Shown here piece by piece: positions 9,440-17,181 of a stretch of DNA of 64,000 bases. The DNA is taken from positions 87,460 to 151,459 of the forward strand of contig NZ_BNBO01000006.1 in NCBI RefSeq assembly GCF_014655955.1. Reading direction: 5' to 3'. Below the pieces are notes generated by a model. It saw only the letters and a list, made by a program, of their open reading frames with translations, had not been told where the DNA came from and made no database searches. The stretch comes from Kitasatospora indigofera. GTDB lineage: Bacteria; Actinomycetota; Actinomycetes; Streptomycetales; Streptomycetaceae. How positions within the stretch are numbered: position 1 is the stretch's first letter; each line of letters starts with the position of its first letter. The translations under genes and the position numbers were made by a program.

Positions 9440-10321
9440 GTGACCGGGCGGACCGTGACGACGCCGCCGGGCAAGGGCGGGCCGGCGGGAGCGCCGGCGC
9501 CGGCGGACGTCGCGGTGTGGTCCGTCCCGCTGTCCGACGAGCCGGACGACCGGGACCTCGCCGTCCTCGACGCGGCCGAGCGGGCCCGGATGCGGCGCTA
9601 CGTCCGGGCCGCCGACGGCAGCCGCTTCGCGGCCGGCCGGGCGGCCACCCGGCGGGTGCTCGGCCGCCACCTCGGGGTGCCCGCCGCGGCGGTGCGGCTC
9701 GGGCGGCGGCGGTGCCCCGGCTGCGGGAGCCCCCAGCACGGACCTCCCGTGGTGGTCTGGCCCGAGACGTCCCTCGGTTTCAGCTTTTCCGGCACCTCGG
9801 TGCACGCCCTGGTCGCGGTGGCGCCGAACGGTCCGGTGGGCGTCGACATCGAGGCGGTCCGTGAACTCGACATCGGGGGTCTCGGCGCGCGTTGCCTGTC
9901 CCCGGCCGAGGCGCGCCACCTCGCCGGCCTCGACCCGGCCGCGCGTGCCGGGGCCTTCCTGCGGGCCTGGACCCGCAAGGAGGCGGTGACGAAGGCGGCC
10001 GGCGTCGGCGTGGCCACCGACCTGAGGGCCGTCCACGTCTCGCCCGAGCTGTCCGGCCCGGTGGAGGTGTCGTTCCGGGCGGGCTCCGGACCCGGTCGGT
10101 GGACGGTGACCGACCTGGTGGTACGACCCGGGACGGTCGCCGCGCTGGCCCGCCCGGCCGGTCCCCCCACCCTGGTCGACGATCCGTCAGAAGGCCACGC
10201 GGGCAGGGAACTCTGGCATCATGGGGAGCGGTTTGAACCGGGCGGAGGAGAGACTCTCCTGGCCCGGCCGGCGGGTGGCCGGGGAGCCGTACCGCCGCCG
10301 GGTGAGAAGCACGCCCGATGA
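9440..10321 (+). CDS. 4'-phosphopantetheinyl transferase, Sfp type
   Basis: 293 residues. The Mg-binding motif VGVDIE has Asp136 and Glu138, and the second signature WTRKEA has Lys180 and Glu181; GRAATRR and FSFSGT match the N-terminal half of Sfp enzymes. It transfers the phosphopantetheine arm of CoA to the serine of carrier proteins, most likely the tandem ACPs of this cluster. The start is uncertain: GTG 9440 has no clear ribosome site, and GTG 9455 is an alternative. The C-terminal 45 residues after the core are not conserved in character. Confidence 0.9.
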   Translation: MTGRTVTTPPGKGGPAGAPAPADVAVWSVPLSDEPDDRDLAVLDAAERARMRRYVRAADGSRFAAGRAATRRVLGRHLGVPAAAVRLGRRRCPGCGSPQHGPPVVVWPETSLGFSFSGTSVHALVAVAPNGPVGVDIEAVRELDIGGLGARCLSPAEARHLAGLDPAARAGAFLRAWTRKEAVTKAAGVGVATDLRAVHVSPELSGPVEVSFRAGSGPGRWTVTDLVVRPGTVAALARPAGPPTLVDDPSEGHAGRELWHHGERFEPGGGETLLARPAGGRGAVPPPGEKHAR

Positions 10322-10340
10322 ATCTCCGGAGGGAACGACG

Positions 10341-10940
10341 ATGACATCGTCCGTCAGCAGCTCGGTCGCGCCGCCCGCCCAGTCCGGCGGGGCGCCGCTC
10401 CACTTCATCGCCATCTCCGGGAGTCTGCGCGCCAACTCGCTCAACACCGGGGTGGTGCTCACCGTTTCGGAGCTGTGCGTGGCACCGGTGACCATGACGG
10501 TCTACGGCGGCCTCGGTTCGCTGCCGTTCTTCAACCAGGACGTCGAGGAGTCGTGTCCGCCGCCCGAGGTGGTGGAGCTTCGGGAGCTCATCGCCGCCTC
10601 CGACGGTGTGTTCATCTCCAGTCCGGAGTACGCGCACGGCACGTCCGGCGTGCTGAAGAACGGCCTGGAGTGGATCGTCGGCGGAGGTGAGCTGGTCGAC
10701 AAGCCCGTCGCGGTGGTCACGGCTTCGCCCGCCGCCACCGGCGGGGACCGCGCCCAGGCCTGGCTGCGGGAGACCCTGGAGGTGATGGGCGCCGACATCC
10801 TCCCCGAGTCCATGTGCATCCCGGTGGCCGGCGCCAAGATGTCCGGCGGGCGCGTGACCGAAGAGGCCACCCTGCAGGGGCTGCGCGACGTCCTGGCGGC
10901 CATGGCCCGGGCCGCCGCCGTGCGGGCTGCCGGGAGCTGA
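10341..10940 (+). CDS. NAD(P)H-dependent FMN reductase (SsuE/ArsH-like)
   Basis: 199 residues. ATG 10341 is chosen because GGAGGGA lies at 10328-10334; an upstream in-frame extension would run inside the preceding transferase gene. The loop SGSLRANSLNTG binds flavin phosphate, and SPEYAHGTSGVLKNGLEW is the classic family motif. It lies 19 bp after the phosphopantetheinyl transferase, the last gene of the co-directional cluster. It is the second FMN reductase here, which suggests flavin-dependent chemistry in the pathway. Confidence 0.87.
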   Translation: MTSSVSSSVAPPAQSGGAPLHFIAISGSLRANSLNTGVVLTVSELCVAPVTMTVYGGLGSLPFFNQDVEESCPPPEVVELRELIAASDGVFISSPEYAHGTSGVLKNGLEWIVGGGELVDKPVAVVTASPAATGGDRAQAWLRETLEVMGADILPESMCIPVAGAKMSGGRVTEEATLQGLRDVLAAMARAAAVRAAGS

Positions 10941-11330
10941 GCGAAGTCCGCGCGGCCGAGGTGTGCGGCTGACCTCCGGGGCCCCGTGATGCCGGCCGCC
11001 GCTCCGGCCGCTGCCGCCGTCCTGGTGGCGACGCGTCCGGCCGGCCGCGGCGCCGTCCACGGGGACTCCCCGGCGGCCCCGCGGCCGCCCTCGCCCGGTG
11101 GCACCGAGGCAGAGCGTGTCCGCCGCCGGTGGGGGCGTCACCGCACGCGACGCCGGGTGAGGGGCGTCGGGCGGCGCAGCACGGACGCCGGAGGTCGCGC
11201 TTGTGCACCGGTCCTGACCCCGTTCTGTACGCGTTCTGTAACAGGCCTATCGCGCAAGCCAGTTGAGGGAAGCCTCAGCTGGTCAGCGAAGGCCGGACTC
11301 GGCCTCGGGCACCTGTCCACGGGGGACACC
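10941..11330. other. Intergenic stretch without a supported gene
   Basis: 390 bp between the PKS-type cluster and the lipoprotein gene. Frames here have GC-skewed shadow translations only. A slightly AT-richer patch with the direct repeat TTCTGTA (around 11223-11240) and a short hairpin near 11263-11277 could belong to the promoter or leader of the next gene; no convincing -35/-10 pair is seen. Confidence 0.5.
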
Positions 11331-12071
11331 ATGAACGCTTCCGACAGCACCAACCGTACGAGTCCCAGAAGCTGGAAGTCCTACGCCCTCGGGGCCGCGG
11401 CCTGCGCCGCCCTCCTCGCGGCCACGGCGTGCGGGCCGGGCGCGGGCGACCCCGAGACGTCCGACCGGCCGAGCAGCACGGCGTCACCGAAGCCGGCCAC
11501 CGCGACCCCGGCGCCGACCGCCGTGACCCCGGCGTCGCCGACCGCCACGAAGCCGGGGACGACGGCTCCGGCGACCCCCACCGCCGGTCCGGGGAGCACC
11601 GGCGGTACGAGCGGCGGGGACGGGACCACGGTGGCCTGCGCCAAGGGCGACCTCTCGCTCGCCACCACGAACGAGGACGACAAGGGCCGGCCCGTCAGGC
11701 ACCTGCTGCTCACCCTCACCAACGTCGGCACCAGGAAGTGCACCGTCTACAACTACCCCTACGTCCAGATGGGCGCCGACGCGCAGGCGCCGGTCGCCGT
11801 GATCGAGGACAGCGACCCGAAGGCGCTCGCCACCCTCGCGCCGGGCGAGAAGGCGTACGCCGCGCTGCTCGTCAGCGGCGGCCACCGGGACACCTACGAG
11901 GCGGGGTACGTCTCCCTCAGCCTCCAGGGCCCCAGGCCCGGCAGTCACGTCGGCGAGTCGATCCGCGCCGAGATGCCCGGCATCGACACCTTGACGGTCG
12001 ACGACGGCGGCCGCGTGACCTACTGGATGACGGCCTCCGGCCTCGCCCTGCGCTTCATCATGTCGTCCTGA
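11331..12071 (+). CDS. Secreted lipoprotein with DUF4232 domain
   Basis: 246 residues from ATG 11331. The N-terminus is basic, then hydrophobic, ending in a lipobox-like ATAC with Cys34. A Thr/Pro/Ala-rich spacer of about 60 residues follows. The C-terminal 145 residues match the DUF4232 pattern of streptomycetes: an early Cys (VACAKGDL), LTLTNVG, a second Cys in KCTVYNYP, LAPGEKAYAAL, and a final aromatic/Arg segment. It is probably anchored to the outer face of the membrane. Function is unknown; the two cysteines may form a disulfide. A hairpin follows the gene. Confidence 0.8.
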   Translation: MNASDSTNRTSPRSWKSYALGAAACAALLAATACGPGAGDPETSDRPSSTASPKPATATPAPTAVTPASPTATKPGTTAPATPTAGPGSTGGTSGGDGTTVACAKGDLSLATTNEDDKGRPVRHLLLTLTNVGTRKCTVYNYPYVQMGADAQAPVAVIEDSDPKALATLAPGEKAYAALLVSGGHRDTYEAGYVSLSLQGPRPGSHVGESIRAEMPGIDTLTVDDGGRVTYWMTASGLALRFIMSS

Positions 12072-12142
12072 CCGGCCTCGCGGGCGCGCCGTCCCGCCCG
12101 GACCGGACCAAGGCGGCTGACCCGGCGCGCCGTCGGTACCCC

Positions 12143-12173
12143 GGCCGGCTCCCGCTCCGTGCGGGGGCCGGCC
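12143..12173 (+). terminator. GC hairpin after the DUF4232 gene
   Basis: A 13-bp stem (12143-12155 with 12161-12173, one G:T pair) and a 5-base loop lie 71 bp after the stop codon. There is no U tract, which is usual for streptomycete terminators. Confidence 0.5.
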
Positions 12174-12264
12174 GCCCTGGTGTTCCGGCGCCGCGCTCCA
12201 GCTTCTGATCCCAGCTCCGCGCTCCGGGCCCGTGCGCCTGCTCCGCCGTCCGTTGCGGTCCCTC

Positions 12265-12296
12265 GTCCCGTGTGTCCCGCGTCCCGTGTGTCCCGC
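12265..12296. repeat. 16-bp perfect tandem duplication
   Basis: GTCCCGTGTGTCCCGC occurs twice head to tail (12265-12280 and 12281-12296), 34 bp before the VOC gene start. It may affect promoter spacing; otherwise of no known role. Confidence 0.8.
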
Positions 12297-12329
12297 GCCG
12301 GCGCGGACGTCAGCCCCTACCCTGGCGTC

Positions 12330-12680
12330 ATGATCAACGGTGCTCACATCGTCATCCACAGCCACGACGCGGAGGCGGACCGCGAGTTCTTCCGGGACGT
12401 GCTGGAGTATCCCCATGTCGATGCCGGGGGCGGTTGGCTGGTCTTCAAGCTCCCGCCGGCCGAGGTCGCGGTCCACCCCGCCGGCGGGCGGGAGGGCCAG
12501 GAGCTCTTCCTGATGTGCGACGACGTCGAAGCCACGATGCGGGCGCTCTCGGCGAAGGGCGTGGAGTTCATCCAGCCGGTCACCGAGCAGCGCTGGGGGC
12601 GGCTGACCAGGCTCCGCCTGCCCGGCGGCGGGGAGGTGGGCATGTACGAGCCCCGGCACGAACGGGCCACCGGGCTCTGA
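12330..12680 (+). CDS. VOC (glyoxalase/extradiol dioxygenase) superfamily protein
   Basis: 116 residues from ATG 12330, a single VOC unit. It starts MINGAHIVIHSHDAEADREFF, has the metal-site type His in AHIVIHS, LFLMCDDVEATMRAL in the middle, and ends LRLPGGGEVGMYEP with a Glu in the usual last metal-ligand position. Proteins of this type are often annotated as extradiol dioxygenase or resistance-like; the substrate cannot be inferred. No ribosome site is evident, so it may be leaderless. Confidence 0.75.
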   Translation: MINGAHIVIHSHDAEADREFFRDVLEYPHVDAGGGWLVFKLPPAEVAVHPAGGREGQELFLMCDDVEATMRALSAKGVEFIQPVTEQRWGRLTRLRLPGGGEVGMYEPRHERATGL

Positions 12681-12790
12681 CTCCCCTCGGCCGGCGGCGG
12701 CTCCGGCCCGGGCGCCGCGGCCGGACGGCGTCCCACGGGCGGGACCCGCCAGGGGCGGGCCGCTCGGCGGCCGACGGATGCAAAGGTTCC

Positions 12791-12821
12791 TTGGCAAAGA
12801 AATGGTGGCACCCACTACGCT
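12791..12821 (+). promoter_or_regulatory. Candidate leaderless promoter of the ArsR-type gene
   Basis: TTGGCA (12791-12796) and TACGCT (12816-12821) with a 19-bp spacer lie just before ATG 12829, the distance expected for a leaderless transcript. The partly symmetric CAAAGGTTCCTTGG (12781-12794) overlaps the -35 and could be the regulator's own operator. Confidence 0.35.
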
Positions 12822-12828
12822 GCCGGTC

Positions 12829-13413
12829 ATGACGGAACCCCGACCCGCCGTACGCAGCCTCGACGCCCGCTCCCTGCGCGGCCTGGCGCACCCCCTGCGG
12901 ATGCGCCTGCTCGCCGCCCTGCGGGAGCACGGCCCGGCCACGGCGACGAAGCTGGCGGCCCGGCTCGGGGAGTCGACCGCGTCGGTCAGCTACCACCTGC
13001 GGCAACTCGGCGCGCACGGCTTCATCGCGGAGGACCCGGATCGCGGCACCACCCGGGAGCGGTGGTGGCGGGCCGAACACCGCGGCCAGCGGTTCGACAG
13101 ACTTGAGGACTTCCTGGAGAACCCGGACCCCGAAGTGCGCGGCGCCATGGAGGTGTTCCTCACCGAGGTGGCCGCCGTCCACGCGCGGGAGCTGAGCGGC
13201 TGGCTGGCCGGCACCGGGGAGTGGTCCGAGGAGTGGCGTCGCAGCTGGGACATGAGCGACTTCAACATCCGGCTGACGCCCGACCTCGCGCGGGAGCTGG
13301 TCGGGCGGGCGCACGAGCTGGTGCAGGGCTACCGCGAGCTGGCCGCCGCCGACGACCCGCAGGCCGTCCCGGTCCGGATCCACCTGCACGCCTTTCCGCT
13401 GCCGAAGAGCTGA
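12829..13413 (+). CDS. ArsR-family winged-helix transcriptional regulator
   Basis: 194 residues from ATG 12829. The HTH covers residues 15-75: RSLRGLAHPLRMRLLAAL, then GPATATKLAARLGES and SVSYHLRQLGAHGFI, the recognition helix and wing region. The C-terminal 110 residues are helical and acidic, as in larger HTH_20-type regulators rather than small metal sensors; no metal-binding Cys cluster is present. It is followed 26 bp later by an MFS exporter, which it probably controls. An upstream ATG (12778) would give 17 more residues but overlaps the likely promoter. Confidence 0.85.
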   Translation: MTEPRPAVRSLDARSLRGLAHPLRMRLLAALREHGPATATKLAARLGESTASVSYHLRQLGAHGFIAEDPDRGTTRERWWRAEHRGQRFDRLEDFLENPDPEVRGAMEVFLTEVAAVHARELSGWLAGTGEWSEEWRRSWDMSDFNIRLTPDLARELVGRAHELVQGYRELAAADDPQAVPVRIHLHAFPLPKS

Positions 13414-13439
13414 CATCCCGACACCCCGGAGGCACGCCC

Positions 13440-14726
13440 ATGACCGTCGCCGCCCCCGGCCGGGCCGGCCCGGCGCAGGACGCCCGGGACCGCCGGCCGC
13501 TGGGTGTCCTGCTGGCCGCGAACCTGATCTCGATCACCGGCAACGCCTTCGCCGGCATCGGTGTGCCGTGGTTCGTCCTGCAGACCACCGGCAGCGCCTC
13601 CAGGGCGGGGCTGGTGGCCTTCTGCGGAATGCTGCCGCTGGCGGTGTCGGCACTCGCCGGCGGGCCGGTGATCGACCGGATCGGCCGGCTGCGCGCATCG
13701 GTGGTGTCCGACCTGGCCTGCGGGACGGCCATCGGGCTGATCCCGCTCCTGCACCGGGCGGGCGTGCTGCGGTTCTGGGAACTCTGCCTGATCATGGCGG
13801 TCAACGGGCTCTGCCAGGCCCCCGGGGAGACCGCACGCCAGGTCCTCACCCCCGACCTCGCCGAGCGCGCGGGCGTCCCGCTCGCCCGGGCCATGAGCCT
13901 GTACACCGGTGCCTCCCGAGGGGCCCGGCTGCTCGGGGCGTCGGGCGCCGGGCTGCTGATCGCGCTCTTCGGAGCGGGGTCCGTGCTGCTGCTGGACGCT
14001 GCGACCTTCGGGCTCTCCGCGCTGCTGATCGCCGTCGGCGTCCGGCGCGTGCCCGCCGCCGTCCGCCGCCGGGACACGCTCCCGACAGGCCCGGCGTCCT
14101 ACCGCGCCGAACTGCGCGAAGGCCTGGTCTTCCTGCTCCGTCAGCGGCTGCTGCTCGCCGTCACCTTGCTGCTGATGGCGACCAACGGCCTCGACCAGGC
14201 CTGGAGCGCCGTCCTGCTGCCCGTGCACGCCGAGCGCGACCTCGGCGGACCGGTCGACCTCGGCCTGCTCGCGGGCCTCTTCGCCGGCGGCGCGCTCGCG
14301 GGCGCGCTGCTGCACGCGACGCTGTCCCACCGGCTCCCCCGCCGGCCGCTCTACGCCTGCTGCCTGCTCGTCAGCGGATGCCCACGGATGCTGGTCGCGG
14401 CGTTCGCGCCCGGCCTGCTGCCGCTGGGCGCGGTGCTGGCCCTGGCCGGCCTCGCCGCCGGGATCTGCAACCCGATCGTCTCGACGGTGCTGTACGAGCT
14501 CGTGCCCGACGCCCTGCGCAGCCGGGTGACCGGTGTGCTGGCCGCGGGCGTGCTGACGGCCACGCCGCTCGGCAGCATCGCCTGCGGCTACCTGGTGGAC
14601 CACGCCGGGCTGACGGCCACCCTGGTCCTTCTCGGCGGGGCCTACCTCCTCGTCACGCTCTGCCCGCTGGTCCTCCCGGCCTGGCGCCTGCTGGACGGAC
14701 CACGCGGCCCCGATGCCCGTGCGTGA
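13440..14726 (+). CDS. MFS transporter (drug-efflux type)
   Basis: 428 residues from ATG 13440, with GGAGG at 13428-13432. It is hydrophobic and consistent with 12 spans. It has GNAFAGIGVPWFVLQTTG in span 1, GGPVIDRIGRLR as motif A after span 2, and a central loop at RRVPAAVRRRD. It resembles the tetracycline/macrolide-type efflux permeases found next to ArsR-family regulators. It is probably cotranscribed with the preceding regulator gene and may export a toxic compound or metabolite. Confidence 0.87.
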   Translation: MTVAAPGRAGPAQDARDRRPLGVLLAANLISITGNAFAGIGVPWFVLQTTGSASRAGLVAFCGMLPLAVSALAGGPVIDRIGRLRASVVSDLACGTAIGLIPLLHRAGVLRFWELCLIMAVNGLCQAPGETARQVLTPDLAERAGVPLARAMSLYTGASRGARLLGASGAGLLIALFGAGSVLLLDAATFGLSALLIAVGVRRVPAAVRRRDTLPTGPASYRAELREGLVFLLRQRLLLAVTLLLMATNGLDQAWSAVLLPVHAERDLGGPVDLGLLAGLFAGGALAGALLHATLSHRLPRRPLYACCLLVSGCPRMLVAAFAPGLLPLGAVLALAGLAAGICNPIVSTVLYELVPDALRSRVTGVLAAGVLTATPLGSIACGYLVDHAGLTATLVLLGGAYLLVTLCPLVLPAWRLLDGPRGPDARA

Positions 14727-14837
14727 GTGCCGCGCCGGGCAGCACCGGAGGCCCGGAACGATCGCGTGGCGACGTCAGCCTCGGCTCGACCGGTCCTGCG
14801 GGCATCATGGGGGTCCGACCTTGAAGGAGTGACGCCG

Positions 14838-15239
14838 GTGAGACTGGTCTCCGACCCCGTGCACGACGAAGTGGACCTCTCCGCGTCGGCGGAGGAGCTG
14901 AACCGCTTGGCCGACGCGGTGGCCCGGGGTGAGGGGCTGCTCGCCTCCTCGCCGGACAGTGACGCCCTGGCGGGGATCGAGGTCAGGAGCACTCCCGGCC
15001 CCGGGGTCCTTGTCCGCCTCGACTCCGCGCGGCAGTACCTCGTGATCAGCGGTGACTCCGCCGGCCGGGCGGTGCTCGCGGACAATCTGCGCGACATGGC
15101 CTCCGCCGAGGACGGCGGCCATCTCCACGTCGAGTACCCCGGGCACGGCTACCTCGCGGAGGGTTCGGTGCCGTTGGTGGTCAACAGTCCGCACGGGGGC
15201 ATGCCGGCCGGGCGGGCCGGTGGTCGCTCTCTCGGCTGA
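14838..15239 (+). CDS. Imm32-like immunity family protein
   Basis: 133 residues. GTG 14838 has GAAGGAG 8 bp upstream. Features are DEVDLSASAEELNRLADAVARGEG, VLVRLDSARQYLVISGD, and near the end HLHVEYPGHGYLAEGSVPLVV. The last motif is characteristic of small streptomycete proteins classed as Imm32. Members are predicted to neutralise polymorphic toxins, but no cognate toxin gene lies next to it, so it may be an orphan. The last 15 residues are Gly/Arg-rich and variable. The family call is from memory of the motif. Confidence 0.6.
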   Translation: MRLVSDPVHDEVDLSASAEELNRLADAVARGEGLLASSPDSDALAGIEVRSTPGPGVLVRLDSARQYLVISGDSAGRAVLADNLRDMASAEDGGHLHVEYPGHGYLAEGSVPLVVNSPHGGMPAGRAGGRSLG

Positions 15240-15490
15240 CGTCCGGGAGAAGGTCCCCGCGCGGGTGGACGGGGAGCGCCTCGCGGTCGGCGCGGTGGAG
15301 TCGGGTCGGCAGCAGGACGTCCTGTCCCGCCGTCAGGTCCCGCAGGCCCGGGCCACCACCGGGTCGAGGACGAGCCAGGCGTCCCGGCCCCCTTCGCCCT
15401 GCTGGGGTGCGGCCGCCCGGTCGGGCGGTGGTGATTCCACCCGGCCGATCGCCGCGCCCGGAAGTGTTGTCCGCCATCCCGCTTCTCTCG

Positions 15491-15522
15491 CCGGGATCGC
15501 GGCCCGTGGGCCGTGATCCCGG
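15491..15522. terminator. Hairpin, 15-bp stem with 2-base loop
   Basis: Arms 15491-15505 and 15508-15522 pair over 15 bp with one G:T pair. It lies about 250 bp after the Imm32-like gene and can serve as a terminator in either direction. Confidence 0.5.
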
Positions 15523-15537
15523 CGGTCGGGCACCCAC

Positions 15538-15605
15538 CCGGCCGATCCGGGGCCGCGTCCTGCCCGGGAGGGGGACCGGACAGGACGCGGCCCCGGATCG
15601 GCCGG
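15538..15605. terminator. 25-bp perfect inverted repeat, bidirectional terminator
   Basis: The arms 15538-15562 and 15581-15605 are exact reverse complements over 25 bp, with an 18-base loop. The right arm ends 9 bp from the stop of the GH16 gene. This is one of the strongest hairpins in the window and fits a factor-independent terminator between convergent genes. Confidence 0.75.
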
Positions 15606-15614
15606 TGCGGTGGA

Positions 15615-16877
15615 TCAGCCGACCGTCCACTTCTGGTTGGCGCCGCCGCCGCAGGTCCAGATCTGGAGCCTGGTGCCGTCGGCGGAGGAATTGCCCTTGG
15701 CGTCCAGGCACTTGCCGGCACCGGTGTTGGTCAGGTCGTGGGCCGCGGTGTACGTCCACTGCTGCGCCTTGGTGCCGTTGCAGGTGTAGAGCTGGACGGC
15801 CGCGCCGTCCGCGGTGGAGCCGGCCGCGACGTCCAGGCACTTGCCGAGCGCGCGGACGGTGCCGTCGCCGCCGACGGTCCACTGCTGGGCCGGGCCGCCG
15901 GTGCAGTTGTGCAGCTGGACGGGGGTGCGGTCGGCGTCGGTGCCGCCGGCGACGTCGACGCACATGCCGCCGATGCCGGTGATCCGGCCGCTGTGGCCGG
16001 TGCTGTCCCAGGCGGTGGTGTGCACGTAGTCGACGGTCATGGTCTGCGGGAAGGCGGTGGCACCGTTCGGGCTGCCGGGCCAGTCACCGCCGACGGCCAG
16101 GTTGAGGATGACGAAGAACGGGTGGTCGAAGACCCACCGGTTGCCGCCGACGTCGGCCGGGGTGCGGGTCTGGTAGGCGTGGCCGTCCACCGACCAGGTG
16201 ATGGCGGCCGGGCTCCAGTCGACGGCGAAGACGTGGAAGTCGTCCGCGAAGGCCTGGCCGTTCGGCAGGGTGTACCCGGCGCCGATCCCGCCGCCGCCGG
16301 AGTAGCCGGGGCCGTGAACGGTGCCGTGCACGGTGCCGGGTTCGGCGCCGACGTTCTCCATGACGTCGATCTCGCCGCTGGTCGGCCAGCCGACGGTGCC
16401 GAGGTCGTTGCCGAGCATCCAGAACGCGGGCCAGACACCCTGGCCGCGCGGGACCTTGATGCGGGACTCGAAGTGCCCGTAGGCCTGGGTGAAGGTCCGC
16501 GCGGTGTTCAGCCGGGCCGAGGTGTACTGGCACTGGCCGTACCAGCAGCTCAGACCGGGGTCGGTGTTCTTCCGGGCGGTGATCACCAGGTGGCCCTGGC
16601 CGTCGAGGGCGGCGTTGCCCGTCCCGCCGGTGTAGTACTGCAACTCGTGGTTGCCGTACCCCGAACCGCCGGTCTCCTGGGTCCACCTGGCGGGGTCGGC
16701 GGCGGCGCCGGCGGCGCCGTCGAAGTCGTCGTTCCAGGTCTGGGCGAGGACGGCGGCGTCCGCCGGCGCGGCACCGGAGCCGGACGTCGACATGATCACC
16801 GCCGCTACGAGCGCGGTGGTGACGGTGAGGACGAGCTTGCCGAAGGACCGACGGCGCACGCGATGGGCAGCAGCCAT
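15615..16877 (-). CDS. Secreted GH16 endo-beta-1,3-glucanase-like enzyme with ricin-B lectin domain
   Basis: 420 residues with a signal peptide ending near AADAA (about residue 42). The GH16 domain spans about 45-285. Its catalytic motif GEIDVMEN has Glu169 (nucleophile), Asp171 and Glu174 (acid/base), preceded by WPAFWMLG and followed by WSPAAITWSVDG and NLAVGGDWPG. Residues 295-420 form a beta-trefoil with repeated QxW motifs (AQQWTV, AQQWTY, NQKWTV), a carbohydrate-binding module. It probably hydrolyses fungal or plant beta-1,3-glucan outside the cell. The inner ATG (16877) fits AGGGAG better than ATG 16883. It has a clear promoter and operator upstream. Confidence 0.92.
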   Translation of the reverse strand: MAAAHRVRRRSFGKLVLTVTTALVAAVIMSTSGSGAAPADAAVLAQTWNDDFDGAAGAAADPARWTQETGGSGYGNHELQYYTGGTGNAALDGQGHLVITARKNTDPGLSCWYGQCQYTSARLNTARTFTQAYGHFESRIKVPRGQGVWPAFWMLGNDLGTVGWPTSGEIDVMENVGAEPGTVHGTVHGPGYSGGGGIGAGYTLPNGQAFADDFHVFAVDWSPAAITWSVDGHAYQTRTPADVGGNRWVFDHPFFVILNLAVGGDWPGSPNGATAFPQTMTVDYVHTTAWDSTGHSGRITGIGGMCVDVAGGTDADRTPVQLHNCTGGPAQQWTVGGDGTVRALGKCLDVAAGSTADGAAVQLYTCNGTKAQQWTYTAAHDLTNTGAGKCLDAKGNSSADGTRLQIWTCGGGANQKWTVG

Positions 16878-16950
16878 GGGCATGCTCCCTTGTCTGGGAG
16901 GAGGGGTGGGGGTGTCCGGGCCGGGCGGGCCGCCACGAGGGTGGGTGCAG

Positions 16951-16964
16951 TGAGAGCGCTCTCA
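16951..16964. promoter_or_regulatory. LacI-family (CebR-like) operator TGAGAGCGCTCTCA
   Basis: A perfect 14-bp palindrome with the central AGCGCT of LacI-type sugar repressors; known CebR boxes in Streptomyces are TGGGAGCGCTCCCA. It lies 31 bp downstream of the -10 of the GH16 promoter and 73 bp before the GH16 start, a roadblock position. It implies induction of the glucanase by an oligosaccharide through a repressor encoded elsewhere. Confidence 0.75.
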
Positions 16965-16994
16965 CATCTGACGCGGCGTCGCCCGTGGCCCTGA

Positions 16995-17023
16995 ATGCTA
17001 CGGAGGGGAGGTCGTCGTGGCAA
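16995..17023 (-). promoter_or_regulatory. Promoter of the GH16 gene
   Basis: On the minus strand TTGCCA (17023-17018) and TAGCAT (17000-16995) are separated by exactly 17 bp, a good housekeeping-sigma (HrdB) match. Transcription would start near 16988, upstream of the operator and about 110 bp before the GH16 start codon. Confidence 0.65.
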
Positions 17024-17079
17024 TGTCAGGCGGCCCGCCTCGTACGGCCCTGACCTGCGGGTTCGCGGCGGCGGTCGGT

Positions 17080-17098
17080 GCTTAACGTTCCGTTAAGC
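17080..17098. promoter_or_regulatory. Short AT-containing inverted repeat between LysR gene and GH16 promoter
   Basis: The arms GCTTAACG and CGTTAAGC are separated by TTC. It lies 84 bp after the LysR-type gene stop and 57 bp upstream of the GH16 -35. It could be an additional regulator site or a weak terminator. Confidence 0.35.
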
Positions 17099-17181
17099 CT
17101 GGGTTGATGCGCGGAAAGGGATCTCACGGCAGGGCGCGGCGGGGCGTGGCAGGGCCCGGCCTCCCTCCCGGACCCGCCGTC

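Larger units (their letters stand above)
15240..15614. other. Convergent intergenic region with two strong hairpins
   Basis: 375 bp between the Imm32-like gene and the GH16 gene, which point toward each other. No gene is supported. It holds the two inverted repeats listed separately; the remaining 250 bp are GC-rich without recognisable signals. Confidence 0.6.
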
